A program made the translations under genes and the position numbers. DNA of 64,000 bases from NCBI GenBank assembly GCA_033558025.1, contig JAUCEF010000007.1:4030001-4094000 (forward strand), in the 5' to 3' direction. Numbering within the stretch: the first letter of the stretch is position 1; the number at the start of each line of letters is the position of its first letter. Source of the DNA: Phytophthora sp. 'mugwort' (lineage: Eukaryota; Oomycota; Peronosporomycetes; Peronosporales; Peronosporaceae). This document shows, in pieces, positions 11,293 through 22,269 of this stretch. A model generated the notes under the pieces. That model did not search any database. It was not told where the DNA came from and saw nothing but the letters and a program-made list of their open reading frames with translations.

Positions 11293-11985
11293 GTCAGAGT
11301 TAATGTGACCCGCTGTGCATAATAAACTGACCAAAAAGGTCAGATAACCATGCACATTGGTTAGATTAATGTGAACAATGGTCATTATTCCCTATCAACA
11401 CCTGTGACTGCTATCCCGCTCCGTTCCAGGTCGATCACCCTTCCCAATATCAACTGGTCAAAGAAGGCTGAGTTTCACAGACTTTGTCAAATATCGATGG
11501 AAAAACTTCTGCGGCTCTGTCGTTTTTTATATGCAGCTCTGAGTTATGTGAATTGAAATGCATATATTGTGCATTCAAGTCGAATCGACGCGCCCAAATC
11601 GACCAAAAGCCCAAAAGCACTTAAGATAACAATCGTCACATCTAAGTCCGTAATCGGACTTAGGCGAAACCTTTCCGTACCATACAGAATGGATTTGGCC
11701 AAACAACTTGATAATTGTATTGGCCGATTCAACCCACCGTTGGTGAACCGACCAGCATCGGCAAGTTTGGCTGGAATTCATAACACTAGTTTGTTAGTGC
11801 TTTCATCTAGTCACATTACGCGGCCATTAGTACCACATTAGTGTGATTGTTATAATCGACCACCGGTTCACAATAACCTGACCTTAGGTTCGTAATAATC
11901 TGACCTGGTCAGATTATTACGACCACGGAACACAATAATCTGACTAAAAGTTCACATTAATCTGACCAATGGTCTATCGCTAACG
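11293..11985. mobile_element. Candidate non-autonomous element with composite inverted termini
   Basis: Both ends carry several degenerate copies of a GGTCAGATTA(A/T)TGTGAAC motif in opposite orientations. Left-end copies lie between 11320 and 11384; right-end copies lie between 11868 and 11975 and include a perfect palindrome at 11888-11919 (CGTAATAATCTGACC / GGTCAGATTATTACG, two-base spacer). The about 480-base centre has overlapping minus-strand frames (11544-11781) that look like a decayed protein (ITDLDVTIVILSAFGLLVDL), but no known domain is visible. Clustered subterminal motifs are typical of DNA transposons, whose transposases bind such arrays. Exact ends and target-site duplication were not determined. 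Confidence 0.5.
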
Positions 11986-11999
11986 ATGCAGAAGTCCTG

Positions 12000-12313
12000 G
12001 TTCTACGAATTGGCGTGAGTGTGAACGACAGCAGCATTGTGCGCGCTCATCAAGTCCGTGGGGTGCTCGCCTCGCCTCCTTTCAAGCTCCGTCGGGGAAA
12101 GCACTGCGATTTACCTCGCCCTGTTTTTGCCGTAAAGTGTTTGCAGGTGGACGGTCGTGTTTGCTGATGTCATTTTGATGTCTACTAGCGGCTTTTACTC
12201 GTTCCGACGCGCCTAACCACCCGCTCCATGTAGGTATTCATGTTTATACCGAGGTTCGTCGCGACCTGACGAGCTGTCTTGGTAACGGATTTTAAACCTC
12301 GCTAAATGTCAGG
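12000..12313. other. No gene seen
   Basis: Stretch between two repeat structures. I see no open frame with coding character and no recognisable site. Confidence 0.4.
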
Positions 12314-12503
12314 TTCAGCTACGCAGCCAGTTGTGCATGTGGTTGGTGACCTCAAAATACCTCCAGCGAGGTAAGCTTTTGGGGTTAAAAACATTTCCAG
12401 CGAGGTAAGCTTTCGGGGTTATAAATGTTTTGACCCCGAAAGCCTACCTCGCTGGAGGTATTTGAGGTCACCAACCACATGCACAACTGGCTGCGTAGCT
12501 GAA
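12314..12503. repeat. Long imperfect inverted repeat (about 70-bp arms)
   Basis: The left arm from 12314 (TTCAGCTACGCAGCC...) pairs with the right arm ending at 12503 (...GGCTGCGTAGCTGAA). Pairing continues inward through GGTGACCTC and CCAGCGAGGTA to about 12386 and 12432, with one one-base length difference and a few mismatches. The centre contains an extra direct copy of the inner arm unit (CCAGCGAGGTAAGCTTT near 12397). The form is that of a MITE or foldback element. Confidence 0.85.
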
Positions 12504-14300
12504 TTAAACCTACTATTCACTGTGATTTGTGTGGACTGAGTGCAGATATTTAATTTAGCCTACGGCTAGCTTTATAGCGCGACCCCTTTCAGATGTTGCA
12601 GTGGTAGTGCATTGGCTCCATAGACGTGAAGAAGAACACGGCGAGTTGTCGAAACATTGTGGAGGGAAGGAAAAACGAAAATTGAACTTCGTGCCCGGTT
12701 CAGGTTAGCTGCGAACGCGGTTCCTGTTGTAATCGCCGGTTGGCAGACTTTGCGCTGTACATTTGTATCGTTTTGTCAGAATTGTATCCAACCATAACAA
12801 GCAAAAGGTATAGTAACCGTTCCGCAACCGCGGTAGTCATATTAATTATGTGGGATGATGCCATGCACGATGCAGAACATCACCGCGGAGGCGTTTTCCA
12901 ATAATCTTCGGATGATCAGTGCGCAGTGCAGGGTTGGTAGGTGATAATGTCGAGTCCGTTCATGAAACTAACGGCGCTGCCTTGTTCAACCCGGATGTCG
13001 TGTATGAAATGGGAAGAATACCAGTCGCGACATCATGACGGCACTATTCTATGGCCGTTCACGTCGATCCTCGACAGGTACTGCAATCTTGTACGGGGTA
13101 GACGTTCGACCAGAATTACAGGTAGCGGTTGGGCAGGGCGCAAAGCATGCAGTTCTTTAATGAAAACCTGCATGCTTGAGACGCTTCGTAGCGTCCGTCA
13201 GGTTCGGCGTCACGCTTACAGGCATTCGACCTGCTCAACTACTTCGCGCTGCAACACTAGTCGGGGTTTGACGCTGGATCTCGACCACCATGCAAAACTA
13301 CAGACGGTGAATATTATCCCTATGACTACGAACTCGAAGCTGCTAACGGTTTTGCTACAAAGACGCCGTGTTGATAGGGATCACATATTCGCAAGTCCCC
13401 TAATCTACACTTGCAAGCCCCCCAAAAGATCGCGCGTCCATTCGGGGTGAGTCACTTTAAGTAACACCTCGTCGGGATGATTCAGCATGCTGGAACATCC
13501 CATTTTCCTCTCTCATGATGATTGAGATTCCTCTTGACTCCTTTGAACCTATCGCAGATGCAACGCGGGATACCGAACCCGCCAGTGAGGCATCTAAGAA
13601 ACATTTCCAGTGCCAACGAAAATGAAGGCTTGTGTGTCGCCCCTAGCCGTCGTTTACTTCGCCACAAGAGGCCCAAGCGGCAGTGAATAAGTTTGCAGCT
13701 AGCAATGGTATACGCTGTTGTGCGGTGTGATACCAAATACGACAAAACAAAAGAAAAGTGGCTAGCCATAGCGTCGCGCTGGGCCTAGGCAATACCAGCA
13801 TTCAACGCTTGAGCGCGCGAGACGCCTTCCACGCGGCTGCCTATGCGATAGTAGCTTTTTATTTTTCGTCCACCAGCGATACGTATCTCGCACGTCATCT
13901 GAGACGCCGATATCCCACCCCCATAGTCTTGTGCCTTGCTTGCCAACATGGGTTTCAAGATCATTACCGCAAGGGCTCTTCGACGCACTGTCGCAGTTCG
14001 ACAGCCAATCTACTGCAAAAGTGTTCATCCCTGCTACGAAGAGTCGTTTGAGATGGTCGCTTTGACTGAGCTTCACTATGGGCTTGCGAATTTGTGCTTT
14101 TCGTGTGGCTATTGCACTCCTCTATCGGGCACCCAGGTGATTTGTTTGTAGTGTCTCAGAAGCGGAAGGCGCGGCGTTTGAGCCAGTATGGCGACATTCA
14201 CGCTTGTGTCGGAGAGTTGGGATTAAATTAGTACTACCTACATCTTTGAGAAGGTGGCTGAAGACACCGACAACGTGTTAATATTAAGCTCGAGACACAC
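12504..14300. other. Repeat-derived DNA without an assignable gene
   Basis: Several open frames of 60-170 codons exist on both strands (for example 12941-13450 plus and 13482-13769 minus). None shows a domain, a consistent composition or supporting context. They overlap each other in opposite frames, as expected for decayed repeat DNA. Confidence 0.4.
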
Positions 14301-15433
14301 TGCGGTGTGTACAGCTCGACGGCGGCGGTGAACCCTCGTTTTCATTCAGTATGGCTCGGCCCATCAATGCAGAAACCAGAACGAGAGACGATTTCCTGGC
14401 AAGAGGCAACATCAGGAGAAATTGTGATCCAGGAGTTGAGACAAAAGCAAATAGTTGCCTATAGCCTACCTCATTGTAAAGGTGGACCGGTAGACCCGAC
14501 GTCTTCCGTTGCCAAACCTTCTAGTCAGTCGCCGCAGAACGTGTGGTCGAAGGCATCGACTCAAGCCGCCTCCGGAAAGTTTTGCTGGGGCGGCGGTTGG
14601 TCTTTTCACGCTCGATGTCTGCCGCGAAGTTCCACAACGAGTAGATCGCGGTTACTCAACTGTGTTTCCTTCCTTGATATCGGCAGCGAATTTGATTGCG
14701 GTGCCTTTCTGGGGTATCTCCATATTCTCCAGGTTGCGTGCCAACTGTTTTTGAAGCATACTGACTTTGCTCTTGTCTTCGCTGAGTTGAACCCGAAGCT
14801 CAGCGGCTTTAGCTTTTCGTCAGTAACTGCATTCAGGATGCGCTCCTTGGATCTTCAATAATGCTCTTCAAATATGCGATGTGCAGCTTGTATTCGTGCT
14901 TTTGTCCCTATATTCCGCGAGCGTAATCTTTTGCTTTAATGACCATGCTGCCGCTTGTCTATGACCATATGCATGACGAAGCGAACGGACTTGTAGCTCT
15001 CTATGCCGTGAATAAGTTCTCGCTCTTCGTTGAACGCAAAATGGCCGCACTTGTCCCCTTTTTCACTGCGTCTCCGCTCCGCTGAAGCAGTCGCGTGGGA
15101 GGAAAATCACAGGATTGCACCGTCGCCGAACGCAGAGCTGTAATTGTAGATATTCTCCTTGACATTTTTTTTTCAGAACGTCCGGACTTGGACACCTTCT
15201 TGACGTCCTTCGGCGTGGTCATGCCCCCGAAATACAAGCAGACAACATCTTTCGGAACCATCTTCACGATAGCTTGCAAAAGCGAAATAACGATCTTGCC
15301 AAGCGCCGATCGCATTTCTTGCATTTCCTTTTCGGTACGATACTCCAGCGTGAAGACTTGCGTGTAGAAGTAAGTCTTCACGCAAAACCGCGAAACTCAT
15401 TCGCCGCAGGGGGACGTGTGCTTTGAAGCGCAT
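14301..15433 (-). pseudogene. Decayed coiled-coil-like coding remnant, unidentified
   Basis: On the minus strand, pieces in several frames look once-coding: EKEMQEMRSALGKIVISLLQ and VPKDVVCLYFGGMTTPKDVK (15381-15200), HEYKLHIAYLKSIIEDP (about 14900-14850) and AELRVQLSEDKSKVSMLQKQ (about 14810-14750). They suggest a charged helical protein broken by frameshifts and stops. A plus-strand frame of 184 codons (14307-14861) overlaps it and looks less protein-like. No family could be named. Confidence 0.3.
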
Positions 15434-16868
15434 GAATCAGACCAGTATACACCAAATATCTTCTTTTTATGATACGCTCGCTTTTATTTTGCTGGAGCGT
15501 TAAGGTCGTACTCTAGTTAGAGGTTAGAGGTATGTCATCTGTAGCAGGGATGCCCTTCATCTTAGTCGCACTGCAAATTGTCGCCTTTGCCGTGATTGTG
15601 TTTCTTGCCGGTTTCGGCGAGAAGTGTAGTTTCCTTGACTATAGGAGTAAACACACCATCCACAGCAGAGCAGCAATTAGGGGTGCACTTCGCCCTGCAA
15701 GAGTTCAATAGCTCAGCTGTCTGATACGTGAGACGAGAGGATGAAAGTAGAAGTGAAATTAAGAGTTAGTGGAGTGCTTGCGGAACGTTGTTGCTCACTA
15801 GAACATCGTATGTGATTGCCTAAACACAGTATAACATCGTGTCTACCAACCATTTTGGTATGAATTCTGAAGAGTCACCATGTACCGTAACCTTTAGCTA
15901 CCTGCGCCGCCAGGCTCGCCCAGTTCGCAAGTTTACTCCGACAGCTCAAGCACCCACCCGACCACTCCTGGTTTCATCTCGCTTCTCTAAAGCAAGTTGA
16001 TGGTGATTATGTAAGCTCTCACTGAATAAAATCGGTGTGTTTTTGTCCCCACGACGATGTGTTCATGGAAATCTCCTAGAGCAAACCAGATAAAGCCGAC
16101 AGATTTGTGGTACAGCGTCGGACAGAATCTAACTGGCGCTAGCAAATCGTCGCCGGCTCGTCGGAGGCAATGCGTCTGCTCTAGACCAATCATGGTTTGC
16201 AAACTTGCATATTCAAGCCGATGAGATGTATCCAACAAACAGTAATTCTGAGGCTGTTAGTCGGTCAAATAGAAGCAGCAATGGGCGATTACCAAACGTG
16301 GAGGGCACTGGGCTGCTGGGTCCTTTTCCTGCCCCCATGGCCGCTGCCCCGACGAAGCGCAAGGAGCGCTATACAGTCAAGCCCAAGAGGACGCACTGCA
16401 CGCAGTAGAATGGCTGAGCCAGCGCGAGGCTGCAAGGCAGCCGAAAGATTAATTGAGGGTAATAAACGATTCTGGTCACATCCTTAAATTCACGTTGGCC
16501 ACGGCTTGCATGTGCTTGGTCCTGTGCATCACACATGACCAAATTAGACTTGATCAGTGTGTAAGCGATACAGCCAGACATCCCCCCCTGCCTTCTTAGT
16601 ACGTCCCGTTCAGTGCCGTCGCGCCCTAAAAAGAAGGGCAGGATATCTCAAGCAACTCCGAATACGAGTGATCTACATTGAAACTAGTAATTCACCACAC
16701 TTCAGCGCGTGTTCAACTTCATCCAGTTCGTTGCATGTCGCTTTGGTAGCCACATCGTCGTCAGCGAGGGCGTGCACACGAAGTCGATCGTCTGACGAGA
16801 TCACGGCAGAGATCCCTACGGAGCCGCGTCGATCATAAGCCTCTTTAGCGCTGCCCGCTTCATTTAGA
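15434..16868. other. No supported gene; possible transposase N-terminal remnant
   Basis: Only short frames are present. Near 16340-16440, a plus-strand mosaic of frames reads TKRKERYTVK, then HAVEWLSQREAARQ. This recalls the helix-turn-helix start of pogo-type transposases, but it is too short and broken to call. Confidence 0.3.
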
Positions 16869-18490
16869 GCAACACTGCTTGTCCTTTGAGAATTCTCGTG
16901 AAGATATATCGCTTACTTCTCGATTAAGTGCAACAGCAAATGCGGCATCGGGTGGCTTGCGAGATGCACTAGCACAAGCACCCAGCTCCACAAGAAAACG
17001 AAAAGGAGCGCGAGATGGGATAACTAAAGTCTATTACCAATGCTACAAATACACAAAAGCAAACGCAACAGGGGTGAAAATAACTTATCGATGCAGCTTT
17101 TATCGGAAACCAACTTTTTCCCTGGTTCGCTCGAGTATTTCGCGGAGGCGGCGTAGTACGATTTTGATAATATGGTTCCACACACATGCCAACTCGGTCT
17201 CTGTACAAGCCAATGATGAAACCGAATGCACAGATGTGTTCCCCGCGATGAAAGCGTTTGTAGATGAGGTAGTGGAAAAAGAGGGAGCTTGACAGCGTGA
17301 AAGATATGGGAGTTGGTACTTATTAAGTTCCTCAAGAACTCGCTATAGCGGTGTTCGGGGTTTCTCAAGAAAACAAGTTCTTAGCAACGTTGGAAACGCT
17401 AAAGCCGCGCTAAATGGAGCTAATGTGTTTTTAACGCTTGAAACCCCGGGTATGGCTAGAATGAAGAATGAGCTGTTGGGCTTCTTTCAATTTAACTACA
17501 CCTGGCATGACGACAACAAACTAAAACAAGGAAAATGTGCATTTGAGCGCTTAATTGGGTGGGCTCATCCTGAGCTGCTCAACCTGCTCCGATACAATGG
17601 GTTGCACTTGTTCGTCGATGAAACTTTTCGCTCTACACCAAAGGGTTTCCACCAATTTATTACACTCATGATGCGCGATCCACTGACAGAACTGTTTGCA
17701 CCAATCCTCTTTACGCTTGCAACAAGTCAAACGCAAGATTTGTACAAGAGTGGAAGATGTGGTGTGTGACTTTGAGGCTGCTTTAATTTTTTGGTGTACG
17801 AGAGACCATTTCCGACTACATGCATTGTTGGCTGCTTATTTCATTCAAGCAGACGTGCAGGTGTAAGATGAAGAAGTATCAATCTTCGGATGAAGAGGCT
17901 GGAATAGCGATGGGCTTTGGCATATTAAATGCGCTGACTATGATTAACCTGAAAAAAAATGGTATTCAAGGTGTTGCATGAGCAACATTAAGCAGCGTTG
18001 CGAGGCTGGATCGGTGCCTTACTCCCGGGAGAAATGAAAACGATTCTGGCGATACTTCGGAAATACATGGTTAAAAACGTACCCTCAGATCGTTGGAACA
18101 TTTTCGGCTCGTCTAGGGGGTAACTGTTAACAGGAAAATTAATCCCCTCAAGCGATTCACCCTGAGGTGAACGCTCGCATAAAACCCCAGCCAGCTCTCC
18201 AATCATTTGCTGATACAATAGAATAAACAGCGTGTAAGTATGTTATTTTACGGCGAAGTATCATTACTGGCCATGCGCCATCTCCTGTACGGCCAAGCAT
18301 GCGCTTTCTGCGGGCTCCTGCGTTACCTGAATTCGATGATATAGTAGCCTCTGACAGTGAAGACGATGATGACAGCAGTTGCCGTCCAGACGATGATGCA
18401 GCTGATGATGACCCCGTGCTGCCTGAGCAAGAACTTGGGTTACTCTTTGACACATCGTTCGAATACGAAGGAGAACAGCCCCAGGCGTGA
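16869..18490 (+). mobile_element. MULE (Mutator-like) transposase relic
   Basis: Three broken segments in order recall oomycete MULE transposases. The first (16879-17292) contains basic SSTRKRKGARDGITKVYYQC and ends in AMKAFVDEVVEKEGA. The second (17425-17769) contains AHPELLNLLRYNGLHLFVD and ETFRSTPKGFHQFITLMM, the region of the first catalytic Asp. The third, after a frameshift near 17750, contains VVCDFEAALI with the second catalytic Asp, then IVGCLFH, and MKKYQSSDEEAGIAMGFG near 17870-17930. Stops and frameshifts make it non-functional. The tail frame at 18299-18490 is acidic and may be the protein's C-terminus. No SWIM finger was found here. Confidence 0.7.
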
Positions 18491-19809
18491 TACCCTCCGG
18501 TTTCTGCGTAAGATATGCATTGGCATTAATCGTCTCGCGACATTATAGCAATATGGGGTAATCAAGCTCAATACTGCTCGACGAGCAGCTACACCTTTTC
18601 CAGCCGTAGTTCGCAAGTGCCGGTACGAATTCATCATGAACAAATCCGAATTCGCGAAGAGCAAGTCAAATTCACGTTATCTGTTAAACGCAATACTGGA
18701 GCTGCCAAACTTGTCGAGCGAAAAACGTGGTAGCATGGTGCACGGTGTAACTTCAACTTCCTACCGGCATAGATCCGAGCGCGGCAAAAGCTCCGAGCGC
18801 TGCAACTTCTGCAGTTGCGGCTTGTGTACTGTAGACAACCTCTTAGATTTCATGTATGTTGATATCCTCTTCAGTATCACGTCTTATAATGAGTGCTGGA
18901 TTTTAAGTTGCTCTTCATGGATTTGCATTTGATCATGACGAATTTCAGCAGTAATTGCCGAACTACGGCTGGAAAAGGTGTAGCGTACTCTGCAGTTAAC
19001 TGACAGGCGTGCATCTTATCAAAATTGCATTTTTAACGTTTAACATTTTAACGCCTACATACAACTTGCAATAGCTGAGCTACTAGCACCAATGGTACTA
19101 TAGAGATATATCTCGGTGGCCACCCAACAGAGAGGTCCAGCCCCGCATGCGTATCTTGTTAGCGTCTCGCTTTGGTCGAGCTCAGGGAACGCACTCTCAC
19201 TCACTCAGGTTTACCATTTGTTTAAAGATGTTTGGACTTGTGAACAAACACTGTTTTTCTGACGTGACGTGTTGTTTATGGCCAGTGATAAAGGTTACCC
19301 AAGGCAGCAGGGACATCCCTCGTTCAGCGCGAAATGACTGCCACATGAGGCAGGATAGCACCTTCGGTTTCGCATGCAGCGAGAAAGCGTCTGTCGCGTG
19401 GGCCAGGGTGCTGCGAGATGGTGCCCTTCGGCAGTGAGCTTGTCACCCCATCATAAAGGACACCCGAGGGGATTGCGATGTACTGACCTTGAAGGTCATG
19501 ACGGGCTTTGTACGAGATCAGTACCCACAGTGGCTGGGAAGCTACATCGCGGGAAAGCACACTGTGACTGCCTGCGACTCGCTGCTACGGCTTCTTCGCC
19601 GCTTTTCTTACCGCCACGATTTCGTACGGCGAACGCAAAGTGGCCTGAAAGTAATTTTGCCTATTAACTGTATATTGCACCACTAAACTGTGCTTGTGAT
19701 TTTCTGTTGAATTTAGTGCTCTAAAATGTGGGTATGCTGTTCTCAGACTGTAAATTGTGGCGTTATGATGTCTGTCGGTTGTGCTGTTGCTGCAGGAAAA
19801 GCTGCGGGA
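18491..19809. other. No supported gene
   Basis: Open frames below 100 codons on both strands show no domain. The stretch lies between a MULE relic and a pogo-like relic and is likely repeat-derived. Confidence 0.4.
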
Positions 19810-20575
19810 CTGATAGCGGTGCGCGACGAGTTCGCTAAAACTTTCATACGAGTTATGGCTCTATCGATGCGAGTTTAATCTACAACACTGATGGGCTGTT
19901 ATTTAATTTGACTGTTCGCCGTCGACGATACTGTCAGAAAAAGAGGAAGCCTGCATCTATCACTGCAGAGCAGAAGAACTCCGCATGGCTAACAGCAGTG
20001 TGCGCCATTCGAGCGGTCGGTATGAAGCTGCCATTGTTGTATATTGTTCGAGGCGAGCCTGACGACACCATCTAACAGGAAGAGCTGAAAACTTACTCAC
20101 AAGCTACGGAAAAGCTGCATAGGCTACTATTTTATCGTTTTTCTCTTCGGTTATGTTTGATGTTCTGCATGTTCAGGGCACGCTACACGGTGCAGACGAA
20201 AGCGTGGACGTATTCCCGTGTGTGGGAATTGTATTTACGCTCCACCGCATCTCGGACGGGTCCGCTTTACTTGTCGACAACCTTGAGTGCCACGTTCAGC
20301 ATAGCCTGCGGCTATTGATAACGATGAACTGGGTACTACGCTACAGTCACTTCCTAAGAATACTACGTCGGTTTGTCAGGCATTAGACGTGGGCATTATG
20401 GACCCACCAGGCCCAAAGCACTGTGGATGAAGGAAAGGCCGCCGCCCCTCTCCCACGGTGAAAAACGAAAGAAGACCGTTAAAAACGGCTCGATACTATT
20501 AACCGAACCATCAAAGCTTAGGAGTCTATTAAGCAAATCATCTGGCGTCCTCTGTGGCAGCTAGGTTCTGTACCG
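19810..20575 (+). pseudogene. pogo/Tigger-like DDE_1 transposase relic
   Basis: Translated pieces follow the order of a pogo-type DDE domain. YGSIDASLIYNTDGLLFNLT is a damaged form of the first catalytic-Asp region. Next come AIRAVGMKLPLLYIVRGEP, SALLVDNLECHVQHS (second Asp, near 20260) and the LDVGIMDPP region near 20385, usually 'QPLDVGVMGP' with the third acidic residue. The last piece is the basic WMKERPPPLS / KRKKTVK stretch near 20425-20480. Several frameshifts break the frame, so it is a dead copy. Neither the CENP-B-type helix-turn-helix N-terminus nor terminal repeats were found. Confidence 0.65.
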
Positions 20576-20681
20576 ACGGTATGACTTGAGCATGCGGGGG
20601 TCCCACAACCAAATGTTCGCAGCATAGAGAAACATGTGATACATTCTAAGTGCTTTTCGTCATAATTTTACTTTTTACCCA

Positions 20682-20785
20682 ATGATCTTCACAACCAGCA
20701 GCAGTATGAACGTTCCATCATCAAAAAATATAGTATGATCTTCACAGCCAGTAGCAGTGTGAATTCCATCATCCAAAAATGTTGT
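20682..20785. repeat. Two-copy tandem repeat, 53-bp period
   Basis: ATGATCTTCACA starts at 20682 and again at 20735. The copies share CC AGYAGCAGT and CCATCATCMAAAAAT blocks with a handful of differences. No coding frame runs through both units. Confidence 0.8.
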
Positions 20786-20836
20786 TTTATTACAGTAATA
20801 ATATGACGGTAATTGTTGTTTTATTACCGTCATATG
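20781..20836. repeat. Small inverted repeat flanked by direct repeats
   Basis: ATATGACGGTAAT (20801-20813) is the reverse complement of 20823-20835. The 13-mer GTTGTTTTATTAC occurs at 20781 and again at 20816, so the block may be a remnant of an insertion or a replication-slippage product. Confidence 0.75.
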
Positions 20837-21099
20837 TTCTTTGCCTACGAACACGTCAATACCGAAATAGCTTTGCTATCTCGTTATTAGAGGTCTTTAG
20901 ATGAGCCCACTAAAGCACTTTTGTGGTACGGCAGTCGCCTATCCTCGACAAACATATGCCCAAACCCACCGTGTAGGTCGGCAGGAGCCCACGAAGCTCA
21001 CCTAATAACTTACGGTTTGTGAGTTACATTTTGCTGGTTTCGTGGGTTCAATAAAGTAAGGCTTCTCTGCTCTAAATCCTCGGGGGGGGTAGCAGTCTC

Positions 21100-21480
21100 G
21101 TGCCACGCAGTTCAATCACTTTGCATTTACCCAAGCAACGGCTAAGCGTCTTCGCTCTAGCTGAATGTATTGGCCCACGAGTCCCGCAAGAGTGTCGTAG
21201 TGGCTCTGCTCATTCGTGGCCTCCAACGCCTCTTCAATTCCGCTTCCCGTGGCAGCCCGAAGCTCGCCTGCCTTCCAGTTCTTTCGAAGCAAGCGAAGTC
21301 GGTCTTGCACCTGCTTGGTGCTAATCGTTGCCTGCACCGCTGTACACGCTCCAGCAGCAACTCGTTTCCACGCCTGTCCTGTTTCTCCGTACTTGGCACT
21401 GATAGATTCTGTGCGATGAGCTCTCTCATCAACTCCTTATCACAGTCCTCACTGAAGCGAAACACCATGCCTCTTGACTC
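21100..21480 (-). pseudogene. Myb/SANT- or MADF-like DNA-binding domain fragment
   Basis: Minus-strand translation starts MVFRFSEDCDKELMREL, an acidic/hydrophobic first helix, then NELLLERVQRCRQRL. After a frameshift near 21335 it continues as VQDRLRLLRKNWKAGELRAA, TGSGIEEALEATNEQSHYDT and AGLV. The order, with the D-R-x-R-L-L-x-x-W motif, matches the three-helix Myb/SANT-like domain found in oomycete transposon-associated proteins. Both the frameshift and the isolation of the fragment argue for a dead remnant. Confidence 0.5.
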
Positions 21481-21873
21481 TGTCTAACTTGAAAGCGATT
21501 GTTTAATAAATGAAGACCAGCCGCTCTGCAGCTTTTCCCGGTTCATCTAAAATAGAAGAAAAACCCACACAGCTCACCATCTGGCTGTAACCACCAGCTC
21601 AACCGAGTGGGTTTCTCTAAAGACCTCTATTTTGTTATGATATAACCTGCGTTTTAATCAATAGGCGATCGAACGGGCAAGCCAACCATTGAATCAATTG
21701 AGTACGAGCAGTAGTTGGTGGTCAGGTAGCTTAGACAATATCTTGAATGGAACTGATTGGAGTCACCAACGAGATTGCATAGACGGGGACAGTAATTTTC
21801 GTAAGAATGTAGTACTGAGTTAAATTACCGGGAGATAAATTACAGCATCTCTACATTTCCGTTTTTTCAAAAA

Positions 21874-21907
21874 AGAGAGAGAGAGAGGGGGGGGGGGGGG
21901 GGGGGGG
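21874..21907. repeat. (GA)n tract joined to a run of 21 G
   Basis: A short GA microsatellite (from about 21874) leads into an uninterrupted run of 21 G (21887-21907) on the plus strand. The homopolymer could form a G-quadruplex, and its length may be subject to sequencing error. Confidence 0.9.
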
Positions 21908-22269
21908 CGTCCTGTGAGCCTACCATTTTAAGACCCCCAGGACGCGCACGCCCCTCCGTTAAGCTCGACGTGACGCCACCGCGCTTCTCCCCGGCAAGCT
22001 CGACTCCTGGTACGCGCACGCCCCTCCGGCAAGCGTCTCATGAGCGACTCCACAGTCGGAGACCCTCCGCGTGACAGCTGCAACGGGTCTGACGATCGAT
22101 TATCGCGTGTAGCAGACTCATCAGATGAAGACTGTGACGAAGTGCGCGTAACGACACCGGCCTTTGAGACTTGGCACGATAACTGGGACTCTTTCTTCGC
22201 AAGTCTGAAGTCTGGCATAGTATCAGGACCGCACATCCCAACTGTATAACACTCGCACCACGGTCAAGC

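Noticed and set aside
12941..13450. 169-codon plus-strand open frame
   Set aside because: Irregular composition and no domain; surrounded by decayed repeats.
14307..14861. 184-codon plus-strand open frame
   Set aside because: The opposite strand has more protein-like helical pieces, so this frame is probably a shadow.
18299..18490. Possible RXLR-type effector (RFLR at residues 2-5)
   Set aside because: No signal peptide precedes the motif and the frame fits the acidic tail of a MULE relic. No other convincing secreted RXLR or CRN candidate was seen.
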